Assembly (NCBI RefSeq): GCF_030689025.1
Contig: NZ_JAUYWA010000018.1
Coordinates: forward strand, 1 to 64,000
Reading direction: 5' to 3'
From: Oceanobacter sp. 1_MG-2023
Lineage (GTDB): Bacteria; Pseudomonadota; Gammaproteobacteria; Pseudomonadales; Oceanobacteraceae
DNA length: 64,000 bases
In this document: positions 26,004 through 35,107 of the stretch, piece after piece
How the letters are laid out: each line of letters begins with the position of its first letter
Position numbering within the stretch: position 1 is the stretch's first letter
The notes under the pieces: generated by a model
Databases searched by the model: none
Told to the model about the DNA's origin: nothing
Seen by the model: only the letters and a program-made list of their open reading frames with translations
Translations under genes and position numbers: made by a program

Positions 26004-26675
26004 TCAGAAATACTCTCCGGCCAGCTGGCCAACAGAGCAATCCTGAAAATTGGCCCGTTGGGCCTGGTAATCCACCAGATCACGAATCGCCAGCGTCTTC
26101 AGGCCAAATTCTTTAGCCAGTTGCCGCAGGTCACTCTGCCCTGCCATACCACCGTCGTAGTTCATGATTTCGCAGATCACAGCACCTGGCGTCAGGCCAG
26201 CCAGCTGGGCCAGTTCAACCGAGGCTTCGGTATGACCGGAGCGCTCCAGTACACCACCAGCCCGGGCGCTCAATACCGGCAAATGCCCAGGTGCAATCAG
26301 ATCACCCGCCTGACTCGCCGGGTCCAGGGCAACTCGTACAGCCTCCGCCCGGTCTGGTGCGGAAATCCCTGTCGTTACACCAACCCTGGCATCCACTGGC
26401 ATACAAAACGGGGTGGCATGAGCCGTCTGGTTTGCTTCTGGAGCCACCAGCAGAGAAAGCCCCAGTGTCTGGGTACGGGATTCTGGCAGCGCTAAACAGA
26501 TCAGGCCACGTCCATGAATCGCCATAAAATTAATGGCTTCCGGGGTAGCGTGTTCTGCAGCCACACACAGGTCACCTTCGTTTTCGCGGTCTTCATCATC
26601 GGTCAGAATAATGATGTTACCGGCCGCCAATTCCGACAGGGCGGCGCTTAACTTGATGGATGGCATATTGGACAT
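26004..26675 (-). CDS. ribB: 3,4-dihydroxy-2-butanone 4-phosphate synthase
   Basis: Stand-alone RibB of 223 residues; it converts ribulose 5-phosphate to a four-carbon precursor of riboflavin. The acidic metal-binding motif DDEDRENEGDL is at about 26-36, HATPFCMPVDAR in the middle, and the catalytic GHTEASV near 146-152. There is no RibA (GTP cyclohydrolase II) fusion. It lies at the end of a run encoding a flavin reductase and two flavin-dependent monooxygenases, so it probably raises flavin supply for them. RBS AGGAGG is strong. A 119-base gap with a hairpin precedes it, and I see no FMN riboswitch. Confidence 0.93.
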   Translation of the reverse strand: MSNMPSIKLSAALSELAAGNIIILTDDEDRENEGDLCVAAEHATPEAINFMAIHGRGLICLALPESRTQTLGLSLLVAPEANQTAHATPFCMPVDARVGVTTGISAPDRAEAVRVALDPASQAGDLIAPGHLPVLSARAGGVLERSGHTEASVELAQLAGLTPGAVICEIMNYDGGMAGQSDLRQLAKEFGLKTLAIRDLVDYQAQRANFQDCSVGQLAGEYF

Positions 26676-26769
26676 ACGTCCTCCTGATAGTCGACCGGCA
26701 AGGCCGGGGGTGCCCGGCCGGCCGTTTCAGTGTTCATTAATAGAAGCGGCAGGCAGTACCCGCTGGCAC

Positions 26770-26800
26770 GCCTGACGGTGGCAAACCGCTACGGTCAGGC
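26770..26800 (-). other. Hairpin at the flavin reductase/ribB junction
   Basis: The inverted repeat GCCTGAC...GTCAGGC with inner pairing overlaps the flavin reductase stop codon and precedes the 119-base gap before ribB. There is no T run, so it is more likely an attenuator or mRNA-stability element than a full terminator. Confidence 0.4.
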
Positions 26801-27280
26801 CGGGCTGTCCAGTCCGGCGTAACGGCCTTGCCAATACAACAACGGCTGCACTTCCTCATTCACCGCCGCATAATCCAGCTGGGCTATGTAAATGGTGTGA
26901 TCACCGGCTTCGTAGGTCTCGGTAATCACCGCTTCCATCACCGCTGCGCTGTCATTGAACACCAGTGCACCACCCGGACAACGCCGGGTGTCGAGGTCAT
27001 CAAAACGGCCCCGGTCGGCTGTTTTCCAGGCATATCGATTGGAAATTTCCTGCTGGCTCTCGCTCAACAGACTGACTCCCATACGCTCTGCCTTGCCCAG
27101 TAACTGGTCGGTATCACTGCCACGTTTGATACACACCAGCGCCAACGGCGGCTGTGCCGATACCGAGGTAAAGGACGTGGCCGTCATGGCGTGCAGCTGA
27201 CCGTCGTTCTCCATGGTGATCACCGCCACGCCGGACGCCAGTTGCCGCATCGTGTTGCAAAAAAGCTCGTTGCTTATCAT
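26795..27280 (-). CDS. Flavin reductase (FMN reductase, HpaC/SnaC-like)
   Basis: NAD(P)H:flavin oxidoreductase of 161 residues. The segments FCNTMRQLASGVAVITM, MTATSFTSVSAQPPLALVCI and LLSESQQEISNRYA are typical of the small component of two-component monooxygenases. It supplies reduced FMN to the two luciferase-family oxygenases encoded just upstream; the nearer starts only 10 bases before it. The start at 27280 is set by GAGGTGA and by the family's length. Confidence 0.92.
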   Translation of the reverse strand: MISNELFCNTMRQLASGVAVITMENDGQLHAMTATSFTSVSAQPPLALVCIKRGSDTDQLLGKAERMGVSLLSESQQEISNRYAWKTADRGRFDDLDTRRCPGGALVFNDSAAVMEAVITETYEAGDHTIYIAQLDYAAVNEEVQPLLYWQGRYAGLDSPA

Positions 27281-27290
27281 TGCCGTCACC

Positions 27291-28607
27291 TCAGTTGGCC
27301 AAGAGGTTCTCGCGCAGCGTCGAACCCGTGTATTCGGTGCGGTAACGGCCACGTTTCTGTAGCTCAGGCACAACCATATCGACGAACTCTTCGAAGCAGC
27401 CCGGGGTGTAAGTGGCCGCCAACATAAAGCCATCAGCACCGCCTTCATCCATGAATTCTTCCATCTTGTCGGCGATGTCTGTGGGGGTCCCCACCAGAAT
27501 CGGCATGCCCATGCCTTGTGCGTAATAAAGCGCCGCTTCTTTCACCGTTACCGGTGCGCCGCCCTTGGCGTAAATGATGGATTCAAACAGCCCCTGAATA
27601 CCCGGGATCTCGATGTTCTGTACGTACTCATCAAGGTCGTAGGTCGAGAAGTCCGGGCCAAAGTGTCCAGACATCCAGGCCAATGCGCCTTCCAGCGGAA
27701 TACAGGCCTTGATGCGTTCGTACTTGGCTTCGGCTTCTTCCCGTGTCTCGGCGACCACGGTTTGCAGTCCGTAAATCAGTTTGACGCTGCCAGGCGCACG
27801 GCCTGTCGCCGCCAAGCGGCCGTTCACGTCGTCGGCATACTCACGCATGCGATCAATATTGGGGTGAACGGCAAAAATAGCTTCCGCATGGCGGGCAGCA
27901 AAATCACGTCCTGTCGCCGATGAACCGGCCTGCCACAGTACCGGGCGGCCTTGTGGTGAACGGCAGACAAACGAACGGCCTTTCGATTTGAAAAACTCGC
28001 CGTCAAAGTCGATCTCGCGGACTTTGGTCGGGTCGACGTATACGCCGCTTTCCTTGTCGGCAACGATGGCATCCTCATCCCAGGAATCCCACAGTTCGTA
28101 ACAAAGCTTCAGGTACTCTTCCATCCGTTCATAACGGCGTGAGCGATCGGTCATCGGCTCACCGTACGCATCCCATTCACATTTGGAGTAGGAGCTGACC
28201 ACGTTCCAGGCCACCCGTCCGCTGGAGAGATGATCAAGGCTCGACAGACGGCGAACCATGGAATAAGGATGTTCAAATGCGGTCGAGAGCGTCACTCCCA
28301 CACCCAGATGTTTGGTCGCGCCGGTGACGATTGGCACAATGGTTGATGGCTCGTGGGTCGGGCACTGGACGGCGTATTTCACACTCGCATCCGAACTCTG
28401 CTCGTAGTTGTTATAGGGCGCCAGCTCGTCTGCAATAAACATGGCATCAAACAGACCTCGCTCCATGGTGCGACCCATGTGTTGCCAGTACTCGGGCTTG
28501 CGCCAATCCCAGTTGACCTTGTCGCGGGAGTGTCGCCACATACCTGTTGCATGACTGTTGATGCCATGTTGTACAAAACCGAGCAGGTGTGCTTTTTTCT
28601 TGGACAT
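27291..28607 (-). CDS. LLM-class FMN-dependent monooxygenase, NtaA/SnaA/DszA type
   Basis: Large component of a two-component monooxygenase, 438 residues. The N-terminus HLLGFVQHGINSHATGMWRH, the loop GRVAWNVVSSYSK at about 129-141 and GRDFAARHAEAIFAVH at about 229 are typical of the nitrilotriacetate/dibenzothiophene-sulfone monooxygenase group, which is distinct from the SsuD/SfnG group of the next gene. It requires FMNH2, supplied by the adjacent reductase. The substrate is unknown; C-S or C-N oxidative cleavage is plausible. RBS GGAG precedes the ATG at 28607. Confidence 0.9.
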   Translation of the reverse strand: MSKKKAHLLGFVQHGINSHATGMWRHSRDKVNWDWRKPEYWQHMGRTMERGLFDAMFIADELAPYNNYEQSSDASVKYAVQCPTHEPSTIVPIVTGATKHLGVGVTLSTAFEHPYSMVRRLSSLDHLSSGRVAWNVVSSYSKCEWDAYGEPMTDRSRRYERMEEYLKLCYELWDSWDEDAIVADKESGVYVDPTKVREIDFDGEFFKSKGRSFVCRSPQGRPVLWQAGSSATGRDFAARHAEAIFAVHPNIDRMREYADDVNGRLAATGRAPGSVKLIYGLQTVVAETREEAEAKYERIKACIPLEGALAWMSGHFGPDFSTYDLDEYVQNIEIPGIQGLFESIIYAKGGAPVTVKEAALYYAQGMGMPILVGTPTDIADKMEEFMDEGGADGFMLAATYTPGCFEEFVDMVVPELQKRGRYRTEYTGSTLRENLLAN

Positions 28608-28642
28608 TGTATTTCTCCACTAGCGCTTATTATGAAAAGTAT

Positions 28643-29674
28643 TCAAGCCGTATAAAGAGAGTGAAACGGCTGCATAACCTGTCGAGCGAACTGATGACTG
28701 CCACCGACCATGTCTTCAAATTGACACATCAGTACATCCACCCCCGCATCGTTCAATTCACGGAGGCGGGCAGCGATGGTGTCGGTAGACCCCACCAGCC
28801 CAATGTCGAAACCACAATTGGAGTCGAGCATTTTTTCCTTGCTCAGTCCTTCCCAAGAGCTGGCACCGGACTCATCCATCGCCGTGCGCAGTTCATCAAC
28901 CAGCGCGTCATCCCGCTGGCTCTGTAATGCCTGATAACGGGCTTGCGCCTCGTGATCGGTTGCTGCCATCAACACAAAGGCGCTGACGGCAATTTTCAGC
29001 GGTGTTGCCTCTGCGGCCTCGGTGCTGCGAATATTCGCAATGGTTTCCCGGAGTTCAGCAATCGGCATGCTGTTCAGGAAAATCGTCTCGCCGTACCGCC
29101 GGGCCATGGCCAGGGCAGTCTCGGACTGCCCTCCCACCCAGATCGGCGGCACCGGTTCGAGCTTGTCGACTGGCGGTGCGACTTCGGCACTGAAAAACTC
29201 CGCCGCCGCAGTTGCGGTTGTCACTCCCCAGAAACGCTGCAGGCTCTGGCAGTACTCATTCGCACGGCGATAGCGACCAGCATGATCCAGGTAATCCACA
29301 CCGGCCTGCCGGAACTCTTCCGGCCACCAGCCACAGACGATATTGACGGAACAGCGCCCACGACTCATTTGCTGCAGACTGCGGGCCATTTGCGCCGCCA
29401 CCAGTGGCGAGCAGAAGCCAGGCTTGCTGGCGACAACCAGTTCAATCCGTTGCGTCAAGGTGGCGATGCCAGCGGCAAATATCCATGGGTCAGCCACTTC
29501 TGCATCCTTGCCGTAAACACAATTCAGCAGATTCTCCGAGCCGTACAGATAATCAAATCCGTCATGTTCCGCCTGAACAGCCAGGCGAGCACACTGCTCA
29601 AAGTCGGGTAACGGGCGATGATTGAGTAATCGCAACCAACCGCCGTACACCGGCAACCACAGACCAAACTTCAT
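28643..29674 (-). CDS. LLM-class FMN-dependent monooxygenase, SsuD/SfnG-like
   Basis: Luciferase-family oxygenase of about 343 residues. It begins MKFGLWLPVYGGW; the segments MSRGRCSVNIVCGWWPEEF (about 106-124) and PPIWVGGQSETALAMARRYGE fit the alkanesulfonate (SsuD) and dimethylsulfone (SfnG) monooxygenase group. It depends on FMNH2. It starts within two bases of the stop of the small membrane protein gene, so they are coupled; I prefer the ATG at 29674 over an overlapping GTG at 29677. Two different LLM oxygenases in one operon suggest consecutive oxidations. Substrate not identified. Confidence 0.88.
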   Translation of the reverse strand: MKFGLWLPVYGGWLRLLNHRPLPDFEQCARLAVQAEHDGFDYLYGSENLLNCVYGKDAEVADPWIFAAGIATLTQRIELVVASKPGFCSPLVAAQMARSLQQMSRGRCSVNIVCGWWPEEFRQAGVDYLDHAGRYRRANEYCQSLQRFWGVTTATAAAEFFSAEVAPPVDKLEPVPPIWVGGQSETALAMARRYGETIFLNSMPIAELRETIANIRSTEAAEATPLKIAVSAFVLMAATDHEAQARYQALQSQRDDALVDELRTAMDESGASSWEGLSKEKMLDSNCGFDIGLVGSTDTIAARLRELNDAGVDVLMCQFEDMVGGSHQFARQVMQPFHSLYTA

Positions 29675-29676
29675 CA

Positions 29677-29976
29677 CTACCCCTCAGCGTCGACAAAGAA
29701 AGCCACGCCATTCATGGTCGCGGTCACAATGGCAAGAAAAGGCCCGGCATAAATCATTTCAGGCACAAAACCGACCATGGCAATGATGCCGCTGGCGGCC
29801 AGGACAGCAGCCAGAATCGCCAGACCATAATTGCTGTCCTGCTCTTCGGGGATGGCCGTCTCGGCGGTGGCGCGGTGATCTGCCACCGCCCCGGTAACGC
29901 CCTTGATATAGCCGGCCACAAAAATGGCCGTCGCTATCAGACACAGAAACAAAGTTACATAAAACAAAATCGACAT
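29677..29976 (-). CDS. Small membrane protein beside the SSS symporter
   Basis: Protein of 99 residues with three TM helices (ILFYVTLFLCLIATAIFVAGY, LAILAAVLAASGIIAMVGF, and a third near the C-terminus). I do not recognise a named family. It lies between the symporter gene and a monooxygenase gene with close spacing on both sides (42 bases from one, a direct junction with the other). It may be an accessory subunit of the symporter, as small partners exist for some SSS transporters; that is inference. Confidence 0.75.
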   Translation of the reverse strand: MSILFYVTLFLCLIATAIFVAGYIKGVTGAVADHRATAETAIPEEQDSNYGLAILAAVLAASGIIAMVGFVPEMIYAGPFLAIVTATMNGVAFFVDAEG

Positions 29977-30018
29977 AGCGGTTTCCTCAGTGGGGTCGTA
30001 TCAGTTTGCGACGGGATG

Positions 30019-31524
30019 TCAGGCACGATTGGCGACTTCAACATTGTGATCCAGATCGGCCGTCATGCTCTCAAGCTCATCCATATCGAACTTGACGGGT
30101 TTCAGCAGCGCACCCAGTACCACCGTGATACCGCTGATAGAGAGAATCGACAGCGTACCGACCAGCTCGCCGTACATGCTGCGGATGGGCATACCAACCA
30201 GGATGGCGAGAATGACACCGGCCACAAAACCGAGGGTGTTGGTTCGCGACCAGAGAATGGCCAGTACCAGCGGAATCAGAATGGAGGTCTTCAATGCGTA
30301 GGTCGTCAGTACCAGCGAGGTGAAATCGACCCCGGAGAGCACGATCAGCGCCGCGACACTGCCGCCAACAAACATGGAAGCCTTGGTGATATAGAACAGG
30401 GTTTTTTCACCGGTATTGGGGGCAAAGCGTTTGACGATATCAATGGCAACAACAGACGACAGCGCTGCACTGGCACCATCAATGGTGGAGTAACAGGCCG
30501 CCAGAATCACCAGCGTATAAGCGATGATCAGCGTCATCGGCAGGCCGATATGAGAGATGATATAAGGCCCGACAGCGACAATATCACCACCCAGTTCGGT
30601 GGCCGTCAGACCAAAACCAATACCGACCAGACCAAGCATGCCCAGACAGATAGGAATCGGGTAGAACAGCGCACCGGCCCACAGGAACGTACGTGACACC
30701 TGATCCTTGCGTACCGACCAGACTTTCTGCCAGAAGGTTTGATCAGCAACAACCGAAGCCAGCAAGCCAAAGGCCAGCGTGATACCAAAGCCCGCCGCGG
30801 CAGCGGAGTCGGTGATCGACAGATTGATTTCATCCGCCTCGCCGACAGCGGCAAAGACCGTATCAACCCCACCAGGAATCAGATCAAAGACTGCCACAAT
30901 CACCAGCGCCGCAGGCACTGTAATCATCCAGGTGTTGATCGTGCCCGTCATAACGGCTGTCCAGAGCCCGCCAAAGAATGAATACGCCATCACCACACAG
31001 ACAGTGACAACCGTGGCCACGCGCCAGTCGATCGAAAACACCGTCGACATCACAACCGAGGTGCCTTTGAGGTTGATCAGGATCTCCAGCAGGATGCCAA
31101 AAATCATCGTCATGGTGACCACACTGGCAGCCGCCTGGGAACGACCAAAGCGGTTATAGGCAAACTGGCTGATGGTATAGCCGTCCGGCATCCGCTTGCG
31201 CAGAATACGCGCCAGAGGAATCATCACCATCAATGCCAGGCCGTTGGGAACCACAAACCAGAACAGCCCCGACAGGCCCCACTGGAACGTCATCGCTGAA
31301 CTCATCATCACGGCCATGGCCCAGGTCCAGACCGAAATCACCGACCCAACGCCAAAGCCCAGGCCAATGCGGCGATTAGAGGAAATAAAATCATGTGTGT
31401 TTCTGATCAGCGTTCGCTTGATCAAGTAAGCAAGGGCCAGAAAGACCAGCCCCAGTCCGATCATAAGTGCAAAGCCAAGGCCCGGTGTGAGCCCTTCAGT
31501 TAGCTGTAGCGCCGACTTGTCCAT
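30019..31524 (-). CDS. Sodium:solute symporter (SSS family)
   Basis: Integral membrane transporter of 501 residues with about 13 TM helices. Characteristic segments are DGYTISQFAYNRFGRSQAAA, SFFGGLWTAVMTG, DQTFWQKVWSVRKDQ and TIDGASAALSSVVAIDIVKR. It resembles the urea/purine-type branch more than the glucose or proline branches. It probably imports the substrate of the two monooxygenases downstream. I take the ATG at 31524 with GAGGAA upstream; a TTG at 31539 is less likely. It is the first gene of the catabolic run. Confidence 0.88.
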   Translation of the reverse strand: MDKSALQLTEGLTPGLGFALMIGLGLVFLALAYLIKRTLIRNTHDFISSNRRIGLGFGVGSVISVWTWAMAVMMSSAMTFQWGLSGLFWFVVPNGLALMVMIPLARILRKRMPDGYTISQFAYNRFGRSQAAASVVTMTMIFGILLEILINLKGTSVVMSTVFSIDWRVATVVTVCVVMAYSFFGGLWTAVMTGTINTWMITVPAALVIVAVFDLIPGGVDTVFAAVGEADEINLSITDSAAAAGFGITLAFGLLASVVADQTFWQKVWSVRKDQVSRTFLWAGALFYPIPICLGMLGLVGIGFGLTATELGGDIVAVGPYIISHIGLPMTLIIAYTLVILAACYSTIDGASAALSSVVAIDIVKRFAPNTGEKTLFYITKASMFVGGSVAALIVLSGVDFTSLVLTTYALKTSILIPLVLAILWSRTNTLGFVAGVILAILVGMPIRSMYGELVGTLSILSISGITVVLGALLKPVKFDMDELESMTADLDHNVEVANRA

Positions 31525-31670
31525 ACATAGGTTCCTCAAGTGGAGTTCGGGATACGCCCGAAGGCGCTCTGAGGGGGATAAAGCAACAGCTATGCCATGA
31601 CTTCAAATGGCTTAAAAACGGCCTTTATTTCTGTTTTTTATATACTTATCACCATTATGAATATCAAATC

Positions 31671-31700
31671 CCGCCCTGCTTCCGTGCAGTTGCATCATAA
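31671..31700 (+). repeat. 30-bp conserved element, copy B
   Basis: Begins CCGCCCTGCTTCCGTGCA and ends TGCATCATAA; 27 of 30 positions match copy A at 23491-23520. It lies about 150 bases upstream of the symporter start. The two copies bracket the exporter-to-symporter cluster as direct repeats. Confidence 0.7.
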
Positions 31701-31711
31701 AATAGCCATTG

Positions 31712-31736
31712 AAAACTTATCTTTTATATAAGTTTT
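31712..31736. promoter_or_regulatory. AT-rich palindrome upstream of the symporter operon
   Basis: AAAACTTAT at 31712-31720 is the perfect complement of ATAAGTTTT at 31728-31736, 12 bases beyond the conserved 30-bp element. It could be an operator for one of the two LysR proteins. Confidence 0.4.
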
Positions 31737-32347
31737 CCTTATGGGAAGGCGATTCTGCGGCCATTCAGGTCCCTTGGTACAACCCACTCATCGAAACGCT
31801 AAAACAGGCCCGAAACCCGTCTTACAATCGGATTGTTGTGATCTAATCGAAGCCTCTGAATAGTTCTTATACCTACAGATTATTGATATTATTTAATTTT
31901 CGACCATAAAAAATGAATTTTTCAGTGATTTAATTTAATGTAATTTCAGTGTCCATTCTGCCAATCATCCACATAAGCCTCCGTTCATTGCCCCGTCGGT
32001 GTATTTTTACGGTATTTGGCCACCATCCGACGCAACAAAATCCCTGCTATCGCTCACGAACCTGAACGAATGTTCAATAATGGCGCACTCACCAACGGAC
32101 TGATAACGGAGTCTGATAAACGACGCATTGGCCTCTGCCATGGCTGTTTATCTGAGGTCTGGCAGCGGCCGTTTTCCCTTTCCCGCAGTCGCTGAAGCGT
32201 CCCGACCAGAATGCTCAACACCCACGGCGCCGAAGCCCGCGATAACGCCAACAAACGATAATCAGCTCATTTCCAGACACTTGAACGAGCAACCTTAGAT
32301 AACGCCGCGTTTTACCTTATAGTCGGCTTTTTTGTATTGAGTCTGGT

Positions 32348-33331
32348 ATGCCAAATTCTGTTCAACAACTGATCAGTCGCCTGTCTTTCCGGCAGCTGCA
32401 AGTGTTCCGTGCCGTCTATCGCCACCGCAACTACAGCAAGGCCGGAGAACAACTGGGACTGACTCAACCCGCGGTCAGCTCACAGGTCAGGCAGCTGGAA
32501 CTGGCGCTGAAACAACCGGTGTTCGAATACGTCGGCCGCAAACTGTTCTGCACCGCCGCCGGGGAGCAGTTGGCCTCCTGCATTGAAGTGATTTTTGAAG
32601 AGCTGGGCACCTTGCAGAACCAGCTGGTTATCATGGGTAACCAGGTGGCCGGGGATCTCAACATTGCCGCCGTGGATACCGCCCACTGCATACTGCCGTA
32701 TCTGTTAAAGGATTTTATGCCACGCCACCCGCAGGTACAGGTGCACGCCCGGATGGTGACCCGTTCCGAGTCGTTACAGCGTCTGGCCGATTACACCGAC
32801 CATCTGGTGATTATGGGCATGGCTCCAGTCGACAAAACCCTCGCCACCCTGCCATTTCTGGATAACGAGCTGATTCCACTGGTGGCCCCCGGCCATCCAC
32901 TGCTGTCTCAGCCAGACGTGCGTGTGCAGGACTTTCTCGACCATGGATTGATTGTCGGGGAGCAGGAATCCGGCACCCACCAGGCTCTGACATGCTGGAG
33001 TCAACAATGCCGGATACCACTACAACCCGTGATGCAGATCGACTCCAACGAAGGCCTGAAACACGCCGTCATGGCCGGTCTCGGCGTCACCGTACTGCCG
33101 AAGCTGACGGTGCTGTCGGAACTGCATGATGGCAGCCTGCAACAGCTGCCACTCGATGGCTTTCCGCTGCGCCGCTCCTGGTGTCTGGTCTATCTCAGCG
33201 ACAAGCAGCCCAACCCGGCCATGCGGGCATTTGTCGATTTTATTCAGGACAATATCCAGACGATCGAGCAACAGTTTGCCCGCCGCGCCGCGATGATCAC
33301 GACCAGCCGCCAGCCAAGCAATGACGCTTAA
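32348..33331 (+). CDS. LysR-family regulator (CbbR-like)
   Basis: Transcription factor of 327 residues. The HTH (LSFRQLQVFRAVYRHRNYSKAGEQLGLTQPAVSSQ) is followed by an effector-binding domain with LNIAAVDTAHCILPYLL at about 104. The effector is unknown. It is divergent from the symporter operon across an 823-base region, so it is a second candidate regulator of that operon. It precedes a MAPEG gene on the same strand by 60 bases. The effector domain differs clearly from that of the first LysR protein. Confidence 0.9.
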   Translation: MPNSVQQLISRLSFRQLQVFRAVYRHRNYSKAGEQLGLTQPAVSSQVRQLELALKQPVFEYVGRKLFCTAAGEQLASCIEVIFEELGTLQNQLVIMGNQVAGDLNIAAVDTAHCILPYLLKDFMPRHPQVQVHARMVTRSESLQRLADYTDHLVIMGMAPVDKTLATLPFLDNELIPLVAPGHPLLSQPDVRVQDFLDHGLIVGEQESGTHQALTCWSQQCRIPLQPVMQIDSNEGLKHAVMAGLGVTVLPKLTVLSELHDGSLQQLPLDGFPLRRSWCLVYLSDKQPNPAMRAFVDFIQDNIQTIEQQFARRAAMITTSRQPSNDA

Positions 33332-33390
33332 TCACGACTATCCTGTCATCACACCTTGTCACAACCGCCACCGCACAACAGGTATCACCC

Positions 33391-33825
33391 ATGCCAGAAT
33401 TAATGACTTCATACAGCCTGACGTTTCAGGCCCTGATGCTGATTTTTGCCACTCTACTGGTACAAAATCTGGTCGCCACCATGGCGCACCGCAAACAGGG
33501 GCGCTACACCCCCGGAATTGTTGACCCGCAGTTGAGCCATGGCTCGTTTGTGTTTCGCAGTCACCGCACCTTTATCAACTCACTGGAGAATCTGCCACTG
33601 CTGCTGGGGCCAGCCCTGATCGGCATATTGAGTGGCTTTGATGCCCTCAAACTGGGGGTCATGTGCTCCATTTATGCCGCCACCCGGCTGATTCACATGG
33701 GGCTGTATTACGCCATTGCCACCGAGCGAAACCCCAGTCCGCGCAGTTATTTTTATATGGTCGGTTTGCTGGTCAGCATCGTCCAGCTGGTGATGGTACT
33801 GATACACGTGCTACGTCTGCCCTGA
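33391..33825 (+). CDS. MAPEG family membrane protein
   Basis: Four-helix inner-membrane protein of 144 residues. The conserved FRSHRTFINSLENLPLLLGP at about 52-71 is the MAPEG (membrane-associated eicosanoid/glutathione) signature. Bacterial members are often glutathione-dependent or of unknown substrate. The gene follows the LysR gene by 60 bases and may be co-transcribed. Confidence 0.92.
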   Translation: MPELMTSYSLTFQALMLIFATLLVQNLVATMAHRKQGRYTPGIVDPQLSHGSFVFRSHRTFINSLENLPLLLGPALIGILSGFDALKLGVMCSIYAATRLIHMGLYYAIATERNPSPRSYFYMVGLLVSIVQLVMVLIHVLRLP

Positions 33826-33826
33826 G

Positions 33827-33847
33827 TAACCCCGGCAGCCGGGGTTA
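33827..33847 (+). terminator. Hairpin after the MAPEG gene
   Basis: A perfect 9-bp stem, TAACCCCGG / CCGGGGTTA, with a 3-base loop directly follows the stop codon. The downstream tail is not T-rich, so termination may be weak. Confidence 0.5.
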
Positions 33848-33931
33848 TGACAACAGTGTGTACCACCGCCAGTGCTGTTGTCGTGCCGGAGAACCTGCCA
33901 GCATAACCGGCTGATAAAACATGAGGTTTGT

Positions 33932-34930
33932 ATGTCGGTACTTGAATCGATTCCGTTGTCATTGCTGGAGCTGGCCACGGTGCCGCAAGGCGCTGATATT
34001 CCCCAGACGCTGCAGCATATGCTGGAGCATGCACGTCACGCCGACCAGCTGGGTTTCAAACGCCTGTGGCTGGCGGAGCATCACAATATGGCCGGTATTG
34101 CCAGTTCTGCCACTGCCGTGCTGGTTGGCCAGGTTGCCGCCCATACCCGACAGCTCAGAGTCGGTTCTGGCGGCATCATGCTACCCAACCATCCACCGCT
34201 GGTGATTGCCGAGCAGTTCGGCACCCTGGCATCGCTGTACCCGGATCGCATCGACCTCGGTTTGGGTCGGGCACCAGGTACCGACGCCATCACCAGCCGG
34301 GCATTACGTCGTGACGAGCGGCGAGCGGATCATTTCCCTGCCGAAGTCGCCGAGCTGCAACGACTGTTAGGTAAAAGCACTGAAGGCCACGCCGTCCATG
34401 CCTACCCCGGCAGTGATACCAAGGTACCGATCTGGCTGCTGGGATCCAGTTTGTTCAGCGCCCAGCTGGCCGCACAGCGAGGCTTGCCTTACGCCTTCGC
34501 CGCGCACTTTGCCCCTCGCTATCTACACGAAGCGCTGGCCTTGTATCGGCGGGAGTTTCAACCATCAGAGCAACTGGCCAAACCGTACGCCATTGCCACG
34601 CTGCCATTGATTGCCGCAGCAACCGACCAGCAGGCCCAGTATCTGGCCACCAGCAGTCAGCAACGGGTGATCGCCCTGATGACAGGACAACCCTTGTTTT
34701 TACCGCCACCCACCAGGAATATAGATGCCCTGTGGGATCTTCCGATGCAGGCGCAAGTGCAGTCTTTTCTGGCCATGGCTGTCGTCGGTGGGCCAGCAAC
34801 ACTGGCATTCAAACTGGCGTCGCTGGTACAGGAGCTGGAGGTGGATGAGTTGATGTTCACCAACGATATTTATGACCGCCAACAGCGGCTGGATGCACTG
34901 GATATTGTGATGGCAGCAACGCGAGGCTGA
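33932..34930 (+). CDS. LLM-class flavin oxidoreductase (MsnO8-type)
   Basis: Luciferase-like protein of 332 residues. It starts [15 protein letters not shown], then [33 protein letters not shown] and [12 protein letters not shown], all typical of the single-component-like MsnO8 group (YhbW-like). It is unrelated in subgroup to the two monooxygenases at 27-30 kb and lies outside that operon. The substrate is unknown. The ATG at 33932 follows ATGAGG. Confidence 0.9.
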   Translation: MSVLESIPLSLLELATVPQGADIPQTLQHMLEHARHADQLGFKRLWLAEHHNMAGIASSATAVLVGQVAAHTRQLRVGSGGIMLPNHPPLVIAEQFGTLASLYPDRIDLGLGRAPGTDAITSRALRRDERRADHFPAEVAELQRLLGKSTEGHAVHAYPGSDTKVPIWLLGSSLFSAQLAAQRGLPYAFAAHFAPRYLHEALALYRREFQPSEQLAKPYAIATLPLIAAATDQQAQYLATSSQQRVIALMTGQPLFLPPPTRNIDALWDLPMQAQVQSFLAMAVVGGPATLAFKLASLVQELEVDELMFTNDIYDRQQRLDALDIVMAATRG

Positions 34931-35107
34931 TCACGGTATGACGCAAGGCGAGGGATTACGCTGCCGTGCTCGCAAACCGCCACTGCAGCAGCCCAACCGG
35001 TCGACCCGTCTTACCCGACATCAGCGATGCGGCCCAGGCAACTCCCGGAAGATAGCGACCGGTGGCTTTGTCGCGGGTTACACCTATTCATGAGATTTGG
35101 CAAACAG

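Larger units (their letters stand above)
31525..32347. other. Long intergenic region upstream of the symporter operon
   Basis: About 823 bases between the divergent symporter and LysR genes. It holds the second copy of the 30-bp element, a 9-bp-arm palindrome, and a very AT-rich block (about 31850-31960). A short minus-strand frame at about 32054-32254 has no support. This is the likely regulatory region for the operon and for the second LysR gene. Confidence 0.5.

Noticed and set aside
26676-26794. FMN riboswitch before ribB
   Set aside because: I could not find the conserved FMN-aptamer words in the leader; a covariance scan would be decisive.
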